In this document: positions 1 through 8,580 of the stretch, in pieces
Layout: the number at the start of each line of letters is the position of its first letter
Position numbering within the stretch: the first letter of the stretch is position 1
DNA from: DASSKP01 sp035695045
GTDB taxonomy: Bacteria; Actinomycetota; Actinomycetes; JAFAQI01
DNA length: 64,000 nucleotides
Direction of reading: 5' to 3'
NCBI GenBank assembly: GCA_035695045.1
Contig: DASSEX010000078.1
Location: 1-64,000 of the forward strand
The notes under the pieces: generated by a model
What the model saw: the letters and a program-made list of their open reading frames with translations, nothing else
What the model was told of the DNA's origin: nothing
The model's database searches: none
Translations under genes and position numbers: made by a program

Positions 1-1396
1 GGGCGAACTTCGCCGCGCCGGAGTGTGGAGTCAGCCGGACCACGTAGAAGCCGGTGTTGCCGTCGGTGAACCAGATGTCGTGCGTCTTCTCGTCGTACGC
101 CGGAGCGGACATCGCGAACGAGCCGGCCTTCGTCGGTGTGCTTCCGGCGCCCGGCATCAGCGGCTTGTTGAAGTACGCGATCTCCTTGGGATGCGCGACG
201 TCGCGGATGTCGAACACCCGCAAGCCGGACATGATGAAGCTGCACGCGACGATGTAGGGGTCGACCCGGCTCGGCAGGTCGCAGTAGTGGGCCTGGTAGC
301 CCTGGAACGGCTGGTCGTCGCCTGGGTCGTTCGTCTGCCCACCCTTGTTGACGGCGAGCCGCATGTTCGAGACCACGAACGGCTTCTTCTCGTTCTGGAT
401 GTCGATGATGCGAGCAGCGCCGATGTTGGCACCGCTGCCGAACTCGTCGGTCTCGAGCAGGTACTTGTGGCCGTTGCGGGTGAACGGCGTCGCGTTCTGC
501 GGCGTGCTCACCTGCTTCCAGGTCAGACGCGACACGACCGGCACGGTCGGGTTGAGCACGCGCTTCTGGATCTGGCTGACGTCGAGGATCGTCAGGCCGC
601 TGAAGTCGGAGCTCTGGAAGCCTGCCTCGGCCATGTAGAGCCGGTTGCCGTCGGCGCTGATCGACACGCCGTGCGGCTGGTAGGCGAACGACGCCCACAG
701 GATCTTCGGCGCCTGCGGGTTGCTGAGGTCGACCGCTGTCAGCGAGTGGAAGTAGAGCGAGGCGACGTAGAAGGTGTTGCCGTCGGGCGCGAAGCCGCCC
801 TCGTGCCCGAGAATTCCCATCGGTGTCGACGACTCGAGCACCGGATGGCGGCAGTCCTGCTTCACGGAGTAGACGTCGACGAAGCCGGGGTTGGCGGTCG
901 GGTATCCCATGTCCGCCACGAGGAGCCCGCGCTTCTGGTTGAGCCGCAGCGACTCGTGCGGCGACATCATCGCGGGCGTCCGCAGCGTGTCCGTGTGCAC
1001 CGGGTGAGCCGGGTCGTGCATGTCCATGACGTAGACGCCCGGACCCTCCGTGCCCTGGTCCGGGACGTTGGTCGGAAACAGCAGCGTCGAGTCCCAGAAC
1101 GCGCACTCGTGACCGGAGTTGTCGGCGTAGCGCTCGACGCGGTAGCCGCCGGACGCGCCGTAGTGGCTGATCTCACGCGCGTTGCAGTAGTAGCCCTTGG
1201 CCGCTCGACCGCTGTCGTAGTCCGCCTTCGGCGCCTCGCCTTGGACCTTCTCCGGCATGGAGCCCTTGTCGCAACCGATGTCCGGCGTCGGGCCGGCGTA
1301 CGGCGCCCTCGTGGCGCTCTGCGCCCCGGCAGGGAGTACGGCGGCAGGAACGGCAACGGACGTGAGCAGGGCAAGGACAGCGAGCAGTCGGCGCAT
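1..1396 (-). CDS. Secreted LVIVD-repeat beta-propeller protein, 3' end cut by window
   Basis: The protein starts at ATG 1396 and reads leftwards off the window after about 465 codons, so its C-terminus is missing. It begins with a Sec signal peptide (MRRLLAVLALLTS followed by an Ala-rich cleavage region near residues 20-28). The body carries repeated blade motifs in which an aliphatic run is followed by a D(V/I)S/R-type turn, for example GVYVMDMHDPAHP, LTAVDLSNPQAP, LTILDVSQIQK and LRVFDIRDVAHP. This matches the LVIVD family of extracellular beta-propellers, which have no assigned enzymatic role. The N-terminal part has cysteines (GCDKG, YYCN, HECAF) that could form disulfides outside the cell. 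The neighbouring aldo/keto reductase is on the same strand upstream, 49 bp away. The family call is good; the function is unknown. Confidence 0.8.
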   Translation of the reverse strand, partial: MRRLLAVLALLTSVAVPAAVLPAGAQSATRAPYAGPTPDIGCDKGSMPEKVQGEAPKADYDSGRAAKGYYCNAREISHYGASGGYRVERYADNSGHECAFWDSTLLFPTNVPDQGTEGPGVYVMDMHDPAHPVHTDTLRTPAMMSPHESLRLNQKRGLLVADMGYPTANPGFVDVYSVKQDCRHPVLESSTPMGILGHEGGFAPDGNTFYVASLYFHSLTAVDLSNPQAPKILWASFAYQPHGVSISADGNRLYMAEAGFQSSDFSGLTILDVSQIQKRVLNPTVPVVSRLTWKQVSTPQNATPFTRNGHKYLLETDEFGSGANIGAARIIDIQNEKKPFVVSNMRLAVNKGGQTNDPGDDQPFQGYQAHYCDLPSRVDPYIVACSFIMSGLRVFDIRDVAHPKEIAYFNKPLMPGAGSTPTKAGSFAMSAPAYDEKTHDIWFTDGNTGFYVVRLTPHSGAAKFA

Positions 1397-1445
1397 ACCG
1401 CGGACTTCGACGCCGGTCGGCCGGCTCCTACCGCCCCGGGGGCCG

Positions 1446-2426
1446 CTAGCGGTGAACCGTGCTCATGTCCGGGTAGCGGTCGCCGGCGGTGGCGCCGAGC
1501 GGGGCGACCTCGTCGATCCGACGCACGTCGTCCCTGGTCAGGGGTACGTCGACAGCGGCGAGGTTCTCCTCGAGCCAACGGACCCGCTTGGTGCCCGGGA
1601 TCGGCACGATGTCCTCGCCCTGCGCGAGCAGCCAGGCGAGCGCGAGCTGTCCCGGCGTGCAGCCCTTCTCCGTCGCGAGCTCGCGGACCTTCTCCACGAG
1701 GTCGAGGTTGCGCTGGAAGTTCTCGCCCTGGAACCGCGGGTTGTGTCGCCGGAAGTCGCCTTCTTCGAGGTCCTCCGGCGAGGTGATCTGCCCGGTGAGG
1801 AAGCCACGTCCCAGCGGTGAGTACGCCACGAAACCGATGCCGAGCTCGCGGCAGGTCGCCAGGACGCCGTTGTCCTCCGGGTCGCGCGTCCAGAGGGAGT
1901 ACTCGGTCTGCAGCGCAGTGATCGGATGCGTCGCGTGTCCGCGCCGCAACGTCTCGGGAGCGGCCTCGCTCATACCGAGGAAGCGCACCTTCCCGGCCTC
2001 GACGAGCTCGGCCATCGCCCCGACGGTGTCCTCGATGGGCACCGTCGGATCCACCCGGTGCTGGTAGTAGAGGTCGATGACATCGACGCCGAGCCGCTCC
2101 AGCGACGCGTCACAGGCAGAGCGGACGTACTCCGGCCTGCCGTTGACACCCACGCGGCTGCCGTCGGCGCGGCGTTCGTTGCCGAACTTCGTGGCGAGGA
2201 CGACCTCGTCGCGGCGGCCGGCGATCGCCTTGCCGACGAGCTGCTCGTTCGTGAACGGGCCGTACATGTCCGCGGTGTCGAGGAACGTGCAGCCGAGGTC
2301 CAGCGCGCGCTGGACGACCTCGACCGCTTCTCCCTCGTCAGCCGTCCCGTAGAACTCGCTCATCCCCATGCACCCGAGGCCGAGCGCTGAGACGTTGAGG
2401 CGACTTCCGAGCACGCGTGTCTGCAT
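1446..2426 (-). CDS. Aldo/keto reductase
   Basis: A 326-residue NADPH-dependent aldo/keto reductase with a TIM-barrel fold. The start is set at ATG 2426 because MQTRVLGSRLNVSALGLGCMGMSEF is the usual family N-terminus, whereas the open frame upstream is Arg-rich and unrelated. The catalytic tetrad is visible: the Asp and Tyr in DTADMYGPFTNE, the Lys in VVLATKFG, and the His in DLYYQHRVD. The C-terminal cofactor-binding part has PIPGTKRVRWLEEN. The sequence resembles the YakC/pyridoxal-reductase-like branch (GCMGMSEFYG), but the substrate cannot be read from it. It lies 47 bp downstream of the cytosine deaminase on the same strand and could be read through from that operon. Confidence 0.9.
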   Translation of the reverse strand: MQTRVLGSRLNVSALGLGCMGMSEFYGTADEGEAVEVVQRALDLGCTFLDTADMYGPFTNEQLVGKAIAGRRDEVVLATKFGNERRADGSRVGVNGRPEYVRSACDASLERLGVDVIDLYYQHRVDPTVPIEDTVGAMAELVEAGKVRFLGMSEAAPETLRRGHATHPITALQTEYSLWTRDPEDNGVLATCRELGIGFVAYSPLGRGFLTGQITSPEDLEEGDFRRHNPRFQGENFQRNLDLVEKVRELATEKGCTPGQLALAWLLAQGEDIVPIPGTKRVRWLEENLAAVDVPLTRDDVRRIDEVAPLGATAGDRYPDMSTVHR

Positions 2427-2473
2427 GGAGGCGATCCTGCCCACGACCCGAACCCCAAACCGGGCAGATCGAG

Positions 2474-2926
2474 TCAGTCTTCGCCGATGTCCTCGTTCCA
2501 CAGCCGTGGATGCGCCGCGATGAACTCGGCCATCAGCTCGACGCAGTCGAGGTCATCCGCGACGACGACCTCGATGCCGCGCGACCGCAGCAGGTCCTCC
2601 GCACCCATGAACGTGCGGTTCTCGCCGATGACGACGCGCGGGATGCCGTAAAGCAGGACCGCGCCCGTGCACATGTCGCACGGCGACAAGGTCGTGTACA
2701 TGGTCGCTGTGCGGTATACCGATGCCTTCAGCCGGCCGGCGTTCTCCAGCGCGTCGGTCTCACCGTGCCGGATCGCACTCCCCTGCTGGACCCTGCGGTT
2801 GTGACCCGCACCGAGCACGCGCCCGTTCGCCACGAGCGCGGCGCCGATGGGCACGCCGCCTTCGTCGCGTCCGGCCCGGGCCTCGGCGATGGCGACGTCG
2901 AGCCAGCGCCTGTCCTCGGGGGTCAG
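2474..2926 (-). CDS. Cytosine deaminase, fungal FCY1 type (nucleoside deaminase family)
   Basis: Predicted zinc enzyme converting cytosine to uracil. The 150-residue product follows yeast FCY1 along nearly its whole length: EGGVPIGAAL, the HGETDALEN motif (zinc His54 and catalytic Glu56), YTTLSPCDMCTGA (zinc Cys83 and Cys86), YGIPRVVIGEN, and a closing EDIGE. There is no ATG, GTG or TTG between the permease end and the conserved core. The only sensible start is CTG 2926, which overlaps the permease stop as CTGA. A GGAAGGA ribosome site sits 9 nt upstream (complement of 2936-2942). It is coupled to the permease that would import its substrate. Family and reaction are well supported by sequence and context; the CTG start is inferred. 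Confidence 0.85.
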   Translation of the reverse strand: MTPEDRRWLDVAIAEARAGRDEGGVPIGAALVANGRVLGAGHNRRVQQGSAIRHGETDALENAGRLKASVYRTATMYTTLSPCDMCTGAVLLYGIPRVVIGENRTFMGAEDLLRSRGIEVVVADDLDCVELMAEFIAAHPRLWNEDIGED

Positions 2927-4311
2927 CGCGCTGTGTCCTTCCGCGTGATCGTGAACATCAGCGCATAGACCACGGCAGCGATGACGAACCCGACCTCGAA
3001 CGTGAGGTCGCCGACGCCGGGGTGATGCTTCGGGATCGGGCCGACGTACTTCGTCTGGTTGCAGAACAGCGGGATCGACACCGCCATGCCGACGATCATC
3101 GCGACCGGTCCGGCCCAGTTGCGGTAGCGCTCGTTGTAGAGCACCGCCGCCGACGGGAGCCGCCGCAACGCCTGGTCGACCAGGACGACCGCGATCCACG
3201 GGCCGAGCCAGTAGGCGATGATCAGCAGGAAGTTCTCGTAGCGCGACGGGTCGTTGAGACTGCTCCACGCGACGAGGAACCCGATGACGCCGAACACGCT
3301 CGCGGCGAGCGCACGTCGCAGCGATGCGTGCAGCTTGATGCCGACGGTCAGGAACGACATCGAACCGGAGTAGATGTTGATGACGTTGGCGGCGACGGCG
3401 CCGAGCGCGATGGCCAGCAGCACCAGGTCCGCGACGAAGGTCGGGTACGGCGCCGTGAACGCACTTGTCGGCGACAGACCCTGTTTCGTCGCGATCGTGG
3501 CGGAGGCCGCACCGAGCACCTCGAGCGCGATGCACGACACACCGAGCCCGAGTGCGGCCCACATTCCGGTCGCCCGACGGTTGGTCTCGGGCGAGAGGTA
3601 GCGCGTGTAGTCGGCGGCGTACGGGTTCCAGCCGGCGGCGTAGCCGAACGTCGCGGCAAGCTCGATCAGGAAACCGCCGGGGATCGGATGTCCCGGGGCG
3701 CCGTAGTGCGCCTTGCCGAACGTCCAGATCGCGCCGAGCCCGAAGGCGACGAGGAGCACCGGGAACGCGTAGCGCTCGAAGACGTGGATCAGGTTGTGCC
3801 CGTAGAGCGCCACCGCGATCTGCACCGCCGCGATGATGAGCAGGCAGAGCAGCTTGGGCAGGTGCGTCAGTGTGTTGAGCGCGAACGCGCCCGAGACGCT
3901 GTTGACCGCGAACCAGCCGATGCCCGCCGTGAGCGCCTGCAGCCCGGCCGGGAGCACGTTGCCCCAGTAGCCGAACGACAGACGCGACAGCACCATCTGC
4001 GGGACGCCGTAGAGCGGGCCGCGAGCAGACAGCACGCCCTGCACGGATGCGCCGAGAACACTGCCGAGGACGATCGCGGCGACGGACTGCCAGAAGCTCA
4101 GGCCGAAGAACAGCACCCCGATGACGCCGACGAAGACCGTCGCGAACTCGAAGTTCGGCGACATCCAGGTCCAGAACAGCTGGCTGGGCCGGCCGTGGCG
4201 CTCTTCCAGCGGGATGAACTCCGCTCCGCCCGGTTCGATCGCCGCCACGGCCTCGCCGTAGGTGCCTTCACGGACCTCGAGCGCCTGCAGGTCGGTCTCG
4301 CTGACAGTCAT
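2923..4311 (-). CDS. NCS1-family nucleobase:cation symporter, probable cytosine permease
   Basis: A 462-residue membrane protein with about twelve hydrophobic segments. Start ATG 4311 gives MTVSETDLQALEVREG, followed by the PLEERHGRPSQLFWTWMSPNFE stretch that opens NCS1 transporters just before the first helix. Further family marks are GPLYGVPQMVLSR, GWFAVNSVSGAFAL and GYAAGWNPYAADYTRYL. NCS1 proteins carry purines, cytosine, uracil, allantoin or hydantoins with Na+ or H+. The overlapping cytosine deaminase gene downstream and the divergent upp gene make cytosine the best guess. The 76-bp gap to upp must hold both promoters. Confidence 0.9.
   Translation of the reverse strand: MTVSETDLQALEVREGTYGEAVAAIEPGGAEFIPLEERHGRPSQLFWTWMSPNFEFATVFVGVIGVLFFGLSFWQSVAAIVLGSVLGASVQGVLSARGPLYGVPQMVLSRLSFGYWGNVLPAGLQALTAGIGWFAVNSVSGAFALNTLTHLPKLLCLLIIAAVQIAVALYGHNLIHVFERYAFPVLLVAFGLGAIWTFGKAHYGAPGHPIPGGFLIELAATFGYAAGWNPYAADYTRYLSPETNRRATGMWAALGLGVSCIALEVLGAASATIATKQGLSPTSAFTAPYPTFVADLVLLAIALGAVAANVINIYSGSMSFLTVGIKLHASLRRALAASVFGVIGFLVAWSSLNDPSRYENFLLIIAYWLGPWIAVVLVDQALRRLPSAAVLYNERYRNWAGPVAMIVGMAVSIPLFCNQTKYVGPIPKHHPGVGDLTFEVGFVIAAVVYALMFTITRKDTAR
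2936..2942 (-). promoter_or_regulatory. Ribosome binding site supporting a CTG start for the cytosine deaminase
   Basis: The minus strand reads GGAAGGA, 9 nt before CTG 2926. The site lies inside the last codons of the permease gene, which fits translational coupling. No other start codon is available in frame near here. Confidence 0.5.
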
Positions 4312-4375
4312 CGATCGGTCTCTCCCCCGGTCGGTTGGCGTCACGGTAACGTCCCGCGGGAGGTTGCCCCGCACC

Positions 4376-4382
4376 GAGGAGG
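4376..4382 (+). promoter_or_regulatory. Ribosome binding site fixing the TTG start of upp
   Basis: GAGGAGG lies 5 nt before TTG 4388. The frame is open further upstream, but the residues there are not UPRT-like, so this site decides the start. Confidence 0.7.
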
Positions 4383-4387
4383 CCGCG

Positions 4388-5029
4388 TTGCGGTTGACCG
4401 TCGTCGACCACCCGGTGGTCGCCGCCAAGCTCACGACTCTTCGGGACGCGACGACACCGACGCCGCTCTTCCGTCGACTGGTCGACGACCTCGTGACGTT
4501 GCTGACCTACGAGGCGACGCGAGGGGTGCCCGTCGAACCGGTGTCGGTCCGCACGCCACTCACGGAGACGACCGGCGTCCGCGTCACCATGCCGCCACCG
4601 CTCGTCGTCCCCGTGCTTCGGGCCGGCGTCGGGATGCTCGACGGCTTCATCCGGCTGCTGCCCGACGCTGAAGTCGGGTTCGCGGGACTCGTGCGGGACG
4701 AGGAGACCGCGCAGGCGTCGTGGTACGCCGAGCGCCTGCCCGACGACGCCTCCGGACGGTCGACGTTCGTGCTCGACCCGATACTCGCGACCGGCGGCAC
4801 GCTGGTCGCCGTCGTCGACTCCCTTCTGCGTCGCGGCGCCGACTCGGTGACCTGCGTCTGCCTGCTCGCGGCACCCGAGGGGATCGACCGGGTGTCCGGG
4901 CACTATCCGGACGACAACGTCGCCCTGGTCGTGGCTGCCGTCGACGACCACCTGGACGAGCGCTCCTACATCATCCCGGGACTCGGCGACGCAGGTGATC
5001 GTCTCTTCGGCTCCCCGCCCTCACGTTGA
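4388..5029 (+). CDS. upp: Uracil phosphoribosyltransferase
   Basis: Converts uracil plus PRPP to UMP. From TTG 4388 the 213-residue product begins LRLTVVDHPVVAAKLTTLRD, which matches the family N-terminus and its usual length of about 208-210. Family marks are the internal PVLRAGVGMLDG, the VGFAGLVRDEET flexible-loop region, the PRPP loop DPILATGGTL and the C-terminal DAGDRLFG. The last 9 bases overlap the convergent nadC gene. The gene is divergent from the cytosine permease and deaminase, so permease, deaminase and Upp together take external cytosine to UMP. Confidence 0.95.
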   Translation: MRLTVVDHPVVAAKLTTLRDATTPTPLFRRLVDDLVTLLTYEATRGVPVEPVSVRTPLTETTGVRVTMPPPLVVPVLRAGVGMLDGFIRLLPDAEVGFAGLVRDEETAQASWYAERLPDDASGRSTFVLDPILATGGTLVAVVDSLLRRGADSVTCVCLLAAPEGIDRVSGHYPDDNVALVVAAVDDHLDERSYIIPGLGDAGDRLFGSPPSR

Positions 5030-5944
5030 GCGCGACGCGGTCACGCAGACGTCGAGGCCGATGTCGAGCTGCGGCGCCGAGTGCGTGAGCTCGCCGACGG
5101 CAAGGAAGTCGACGCCGGTCGCGGCGACGTCGCGCGCAGTCGCGAGCTGTAGCCCGCCGCTGGCCTCGATCGTCGTGTCCGGAGCAGTCGACCGGATCAG
5201 GCGTACCGCGCTCGCCAGCTCCTCGACGCCGAAGTTGTCGAGCAGGACCGACGGCGGCCGGTGCGCCAGGGCCTCGATCAGCTGGTCCATGTCATCGACC
5301 TCGACCTGTACGTCGACACCGGGCCGACGCATGAGCTCGACGCCCGCCAGGGCGGCAGCGACTCCACCTGCCGCAGCGATGTGGTTGTCCTTCACGAGGT
5401 AGGCGTCGAACAAGCCGCGGCGGTGGTTGACGCCACCGCCGCACCGGACGGCGTACTTCTCGAGGTCGCGCAGGCCCGGGGTCGTCTTGCGGGTGTCACG
5501 GATGCGCGCACCGGTCCCGTCCACGGCATCGACCCACCTGCGGGTGAGCGTGGCAATGCCACTGAGGTGGCCGAGCAGGTTCAGCGACGTGCGCTCCGCG
5601 AGGAGCAACGCGCGGGCCGGTGACTGCACTGTTGCGATCGGCCGGCCGGCATCGACTCGCGCTCCGTCCTCGACGGAGCAGGTGATGACCGCCTGACCTG
5701 ACGCGACCAGGTCGTAGACGGCCGCGAGCAGCGGCAGCCCTGCGACGACACCGCTGCGGCGGCTGACGTAGTCAGCGGTCATCGGGCGATCGGCGTCGGG
5801 CACGGTCGCGGCTGAGGTGATGTCACCGGCCTCGCCGAGGTCCTCCTCGAGCGCGGCCCGGAGCACACGCTCCACGGCTGTCACGTCGAGACCCGCAACC
5901 TCGAGCAACCGCGTGGTCGCCTCCGACAAGGACGCTTCAGGCAC
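5021..5944 (-). CDS. nadC: Nicotinate-nucleotide pyrophosphorylase (carboxylating)
   Basis: Quinolinate phosphoribosyltransferase, the third step of de novo NAD synthesis; it makes nicotinate mononucleotide from quinolinate and PRPP. The 307 residues show EEDLGEAGDITS, the SLNLLGHLSGIATLTRRWVDAV helix, RIRDTRKTTPGLRDLEKYAVRCGGGVNHRRGL, LVKDNHI, VEVDDMDQLIEAL and the C-terminal IEASGGL. All are standard for NadC. ATG 5944 overlaps the end of nadB by 8 bp, so this is the last gene of nadA-nadB-nadC. Confidence 0.96.
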   Translation of the reverse strand: MPEASLSEATTRLLEVAGLDVTAVERVLRAALEEDLGEAGDITSAATVPDADRPMTADYVSRRSGVVAGLPLLAAVYDLVASGQAVITCSVEDGARVDAGRPIATVQSPARALLLAERTSLNLLGHLSGIATLTRRWVDAVDGTGARIRDTRKTTPGLRDLEKYAVRCGGGVNHRRGLFDAYLVKDNHIAAAGGVAAALAGVELMRRPGVDVQVEVDDMDQLIEALAHRPPSVLLDNFGVEELASAVRLIRSTAPDTTIEASGGLQLATARDVAATGVDFLAVGELTHSAPQLDIGLDVCVTASRST

Positions 5945-7547
5945 TTCGCCTCACCTGCCATGACTCGTCGACGCTGGGCTGACCCTCGGCGTCGAGACGG
6001 ATCGCGACGTGCCGCGACCATGACGCAGCCGTCTCGGGAAAGTCGTCGCGCCAGTGGCAGCCGCGGCTCTCGGTGCGATGGCGCGCTGCTCGGAGCAACG
6101 CCAACGCTGCCAGCCAACGGTTGCCGGCACCGCTCTCAGCCGACGCAGCAGACGACGCGGCCGCCATCGACAACAACGCGTCCTCGCCGGCAGCCAGCCC
6201 TTGTTCGGTGCGCGCGATGCCCGCAGCTGTCGTCGTCGCCGTGACGATGCCCGACGACGCGTCACCGCACAGTGCCGGGACCGGCGCGCCCTCGACGTCG
6301 CCACCCCGCGGACGCTGCGGCAGCTCGAGCGTCAGCCGCGCGGCGATCCGGCCGCCGAAGACGAGCCCCTCGACGAGACTGTTGGACGCCAAGCGGTTGG
6401 CACCGTGGACGCCTGTCGCCGCCACCTCTCCGGCCGCGAACAGCCCCGGCACCGACGACTCGCCCCAGCGATCCGTGCGGACACCGCCGCACAGGAAGTG
6501 CTGGGCGGGCGTCACAGGGATCGGCTGTGTCGCCGGATCGACACCGATCCGCAGGCAGGACGCATGCACGGTGGGGAAGTGTTCGCGCAGGCGTTCGTCG
6601 CCGAGCGATGTCGCGTCGAGGTAGACCTCGCCGGCCGGAGTTCCACGACCCGCGCCGATGACGTCATGAAGTCGACGCGCGACGACATCACGCGGCGCCA
6701 GGTCCGCCAACGGGTGTACGCCCGTCATCAACCGCCGCCCCTCGCCATCGATGAGTACGGCGCCCTCGCCCCGCATCGCCTCGGTCACGAGCGGCAGCTG
6801 ATGGCCACTGCCGGTCCCGCGCAACGCCGTCGGATGGAACTGCACGAACTCGAGGTCGGTGAGCGTCGCGCCGGCGCGGAGCGCAAGTCCGAGACCTTCC
6901 CCGGTCACGACGTCGGGATTGGTGCTGTTGGCGTAAAGCCCCCCGATGCCACCGGTCGCCAGGACGACGGCCCGTGCGCGGATGTCACTCACGGAGGCGC
7001 CCCGGCGGATCCGGACGCCACCGGCGACGACCTCCGTCGGCCCTGCGGCGAGAAGGATCTCCTCGACGTGCGCGTGGTCGATGACCTGCACCCGTCCTGC
7101 ACGGACAGCCGCCGCCAGCACGCGGCTCACCTCGGCGCCGGACGCGTCGCCGCCGGCGTGGACGACGCGTCGACGCGAGTGGCCGCCCTCGCGGCCGAGC
7201 GCGAGCCGACCGTCGGCCGTGCGGTCGAGCAGCGCGCCGGCGGCGACAAGCTCCGCGATGCGCAGGGGCCCTTCCTCCACCAGCCTGTCGACCGCACCGG
7301 CCGAGCTCAGCCCGGCGCCGAGTGCAGTGGTGTCCGCGGCGTGCAAGGACGGGTCGTCGTCGGCGCCGACGGCAAGGGCCAGCCCACCTTGCGCCAACGG
7401 CGTGCTGCCCGCGCCTAGAGAGCCGCTCGTCACGAGCGCGACGCTGCGCGTGCCGGCAAGTCCCAGCGCCACGGTCAGCCCGGCGACACCCGACCCGATG
7501 ACGACGACGTCGACATCGTCGCTTCGCCGCCCGGCCCTTCTCGTCAC
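5937..7547 (-). CDS. nadB: L-aspartate oxidase
   Basis: FAD flavoprotein oxidising L-aspartate to iminoaspartate, the first step of bacterial NAD synthesis. The 536-residue product starts at GTG 7547, overlapping the nadA stop as GTGA. The preceding open frame is Arg-rich and not family-like. The dinucleotide site is VVVIGSGVAGLTVALGLAG. Substrate-site and flavin motifs follow: LAQGGLALAV, GGHSRRRVVHAGGDASG, VVLATGGIGGLY, EFVQFHPTAL, and HFLCGGVRTDRWGESSVPGLFAAGEVAATGVHGANRLASNSL. It is slightly shorter than some homologues at the C-terminus but has the helical tail with WLAAL. Confidence 0.95.
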   Translation of the reverse strand: MTRRAGRRSDDVDVVVIGSGVAGLTVALGLAGTRSVALVTSGSLGAGSTPLAQGGLALAVGADDDPSLHAADTTALGAGLSSAGAVDRLVEEGPLRIAELVAAGALLDRTADGRLALGREGGHSRRRVVHAGGDASGAEVSRVLAAAVRAGRVQVIDHAHVEEILLAAGPTEVVAGGVRIRRGASVSDIRARAVVLATGGIGGLYANSTNPDVVTGEGLGLALRAGATLTDLEFVQFHPTALRGTGSGHQLPLVTEAMRGEGAVLIDGEGRRLMTGVHPLADLAPRDVVARRLHDVIGAGRGTPAGEVYLDATSLGDERLREHFPTVHASCLRIGVDPATQPIPVTPAQHFLCGGVRTDRWGESSVPGLFAAGEVAATGVHGANRLASNSLVEGLVFGGRIAARLTLELPQRPRGGDVEGAPVPALCGDASSGIVTATTTAAGIARTEQGLAAGEDALLSMAAASSAASAESGAGNRWLAALALLRAARHRTESRGCHWRDDFPETAASWSRHVAIRLDAEGQPSVDESWQVRRSA

Positions 7548-8536
7548 CTGCCGGCGCCGATCTCGATCATCCGGGCAACCGCAGCGCGCGCCCGGTCCGC
7601 GACAGCAGCTTCGACGTCGACCTCGTCGCGGCCGCTGCGAAGGCACTCCACGAGCAGCTCGGGCGTGATCATCTTCATGTAGCGGCAGGACGCCTTCGGG
7701 TTGACCGGGACGAACTCCGTGCCGGCGTTGGCGCGACGCAGCTGGTGCATCATGTCGACCTCGGTCGCCACCAGCGTCAGGCGACTCGAGCTGGCTCGCG
7801 CTCGCTCGAGCATCCCCGACGTCGACGTGACATGCACCCGGTCCGGTGGGAGCACGCCCTCACCGGCGGCCCACATCGCGGATGTCGCGCAACCGCACTC
7901 GGGGTGGATCAGCAGCTCCGCCTCGGGATGGCGCTGCATCGAGTCGGCCATGTCCTGCGGACTGATGCCGGCGTGGACGTGACACTCCCCCATCCACACG
8001 TGCAGGTTGTCGCGCCCGGTCTCGCGACGGACGTGGGCGCCGAGGAACTGGTCGGGCAGAAACAGCACGGGACGGTCGCGTTCGATGCTGTTCACGACGT
8101 CGACGGCGTTGGACGACGTACAGCAGATGTCCGCCTCCGCCTTCACCTCGGCACTCGTGTTGACGTAGGCGACCACAGCCGCGTCAGGGTGCTCGCTCTT
8201 CCACGCCCGAAGCTGGTCGGCATCGATGGTGTCGGCGAGCGAGCAGCCCGCGGCGCGGGTCGGGATCAACACGGTCTTGTCCGGCGAGAGCAGCTTGGCC
8301 GTCTCCGCCATGAAGTGCACGCCGCACATGACGATGACGGAGGCATCGGTGCGAGCAGCCAGTCGGGCCAGCGCGAGCGAGTCGCCGACATGGTCGGCGA
8401 CGTCCTGGATCGCCGGCGCCTGGTAGTTGTGCGCGAGCACCACGGCGTCCCGTGCCTGCGCGAGCGACCGCACCTCCTCGCGCCACTGGTCGAGGTCGGA
8501 CACTCCGTCCGCAACGGCCTGTGTTGCCACCGACAC
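7544..8536 (-). CDS. nadA: Quinolinate synthase
   Basis: Iron-sulfur enzyme condensing iminoaspartate with dihydroxyacetone phosphate to quinolinate. The product has 330 residues from GTG 8536. Three cysteines expected to hold the 4Fe-4S cluster are present in VIVMCGVHFMAET, IHPECGCATS and KASCRYMKM. Other family motifs are VLAHNYQAPAIQDVADHVGDSL, CTSSNAV and FLPDQFLGAHV. It is the first gene of the NAD operon; its start is 44 bp from nrtR on the other strand, with a palindrome between them. Confidence 0.96.
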   Translation of the reverse strand: MSVATQAVADGVSDLDQWREEVRSLAQARDAVVLAHNYQAPAIQDVADHVGDSLALARLAARTDASVIVMCGVHFMAETAKLLSPDKTVLIPTRAAGCSLADTIDADQLRAWKSEHPDAAVVAYVNTSAEVKAEADICCTSSNAVDVVNSIERDRPVLFLPDQFLGAHVRRETGRDNLHVWMGECHVHAGISPQDMADSMQRHPEAELLIHPECGCATSAMWAAGEGVLPPDRVHVTSTSGMLERARASSSRLTLVATEVDMMHQLRRANAGTEFVPVNPKASCRYMKMITPELLVECLRSGRDEVDVEAAVADRARAAVARMIEIGAGR

Positions 8537-8546
8537 GGTCCCTCCC

Positions 8547-8571
8547 GGTTTTCGCCTCAGAAGCGAGAACC
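8547..8571. promoter_or_regulatory. Candidate NrtR operator: 25-bp imperfect palindrome
   Basis: The 44-bp gap between nadA and nrtR contains GGTTTTCGC, 7 bases, then GCGAGAACC. The arms pair at 8 of 9 positions. The palindrome covers more than half of the only space available for both promoters. A repressor bound here could switch off nadABC and nrtR together. The operator role is inferred from position and symmetry. Confidence 0.6.
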
Positions 8572-8580
8572 CACGCTAAC

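Noticed and set aside
23..1786. Long plus-strand open frame antisense to the LVIVD protein and aldo/keto reductase
   Set aside because: Its translation is Arg/Val/Ala/His-rich with no domain, and it covers two well-supported genes on the other strand. It is a codon-bias shadow of GC-rich DNA.
4312..4387. Gap between cytosine permease and upp considered for a purine-type riboswitch
   Set aside because: At 76 bp and divergent it is too short for a folded aptamer in either leader, and no conserved aptamer core was recognised.
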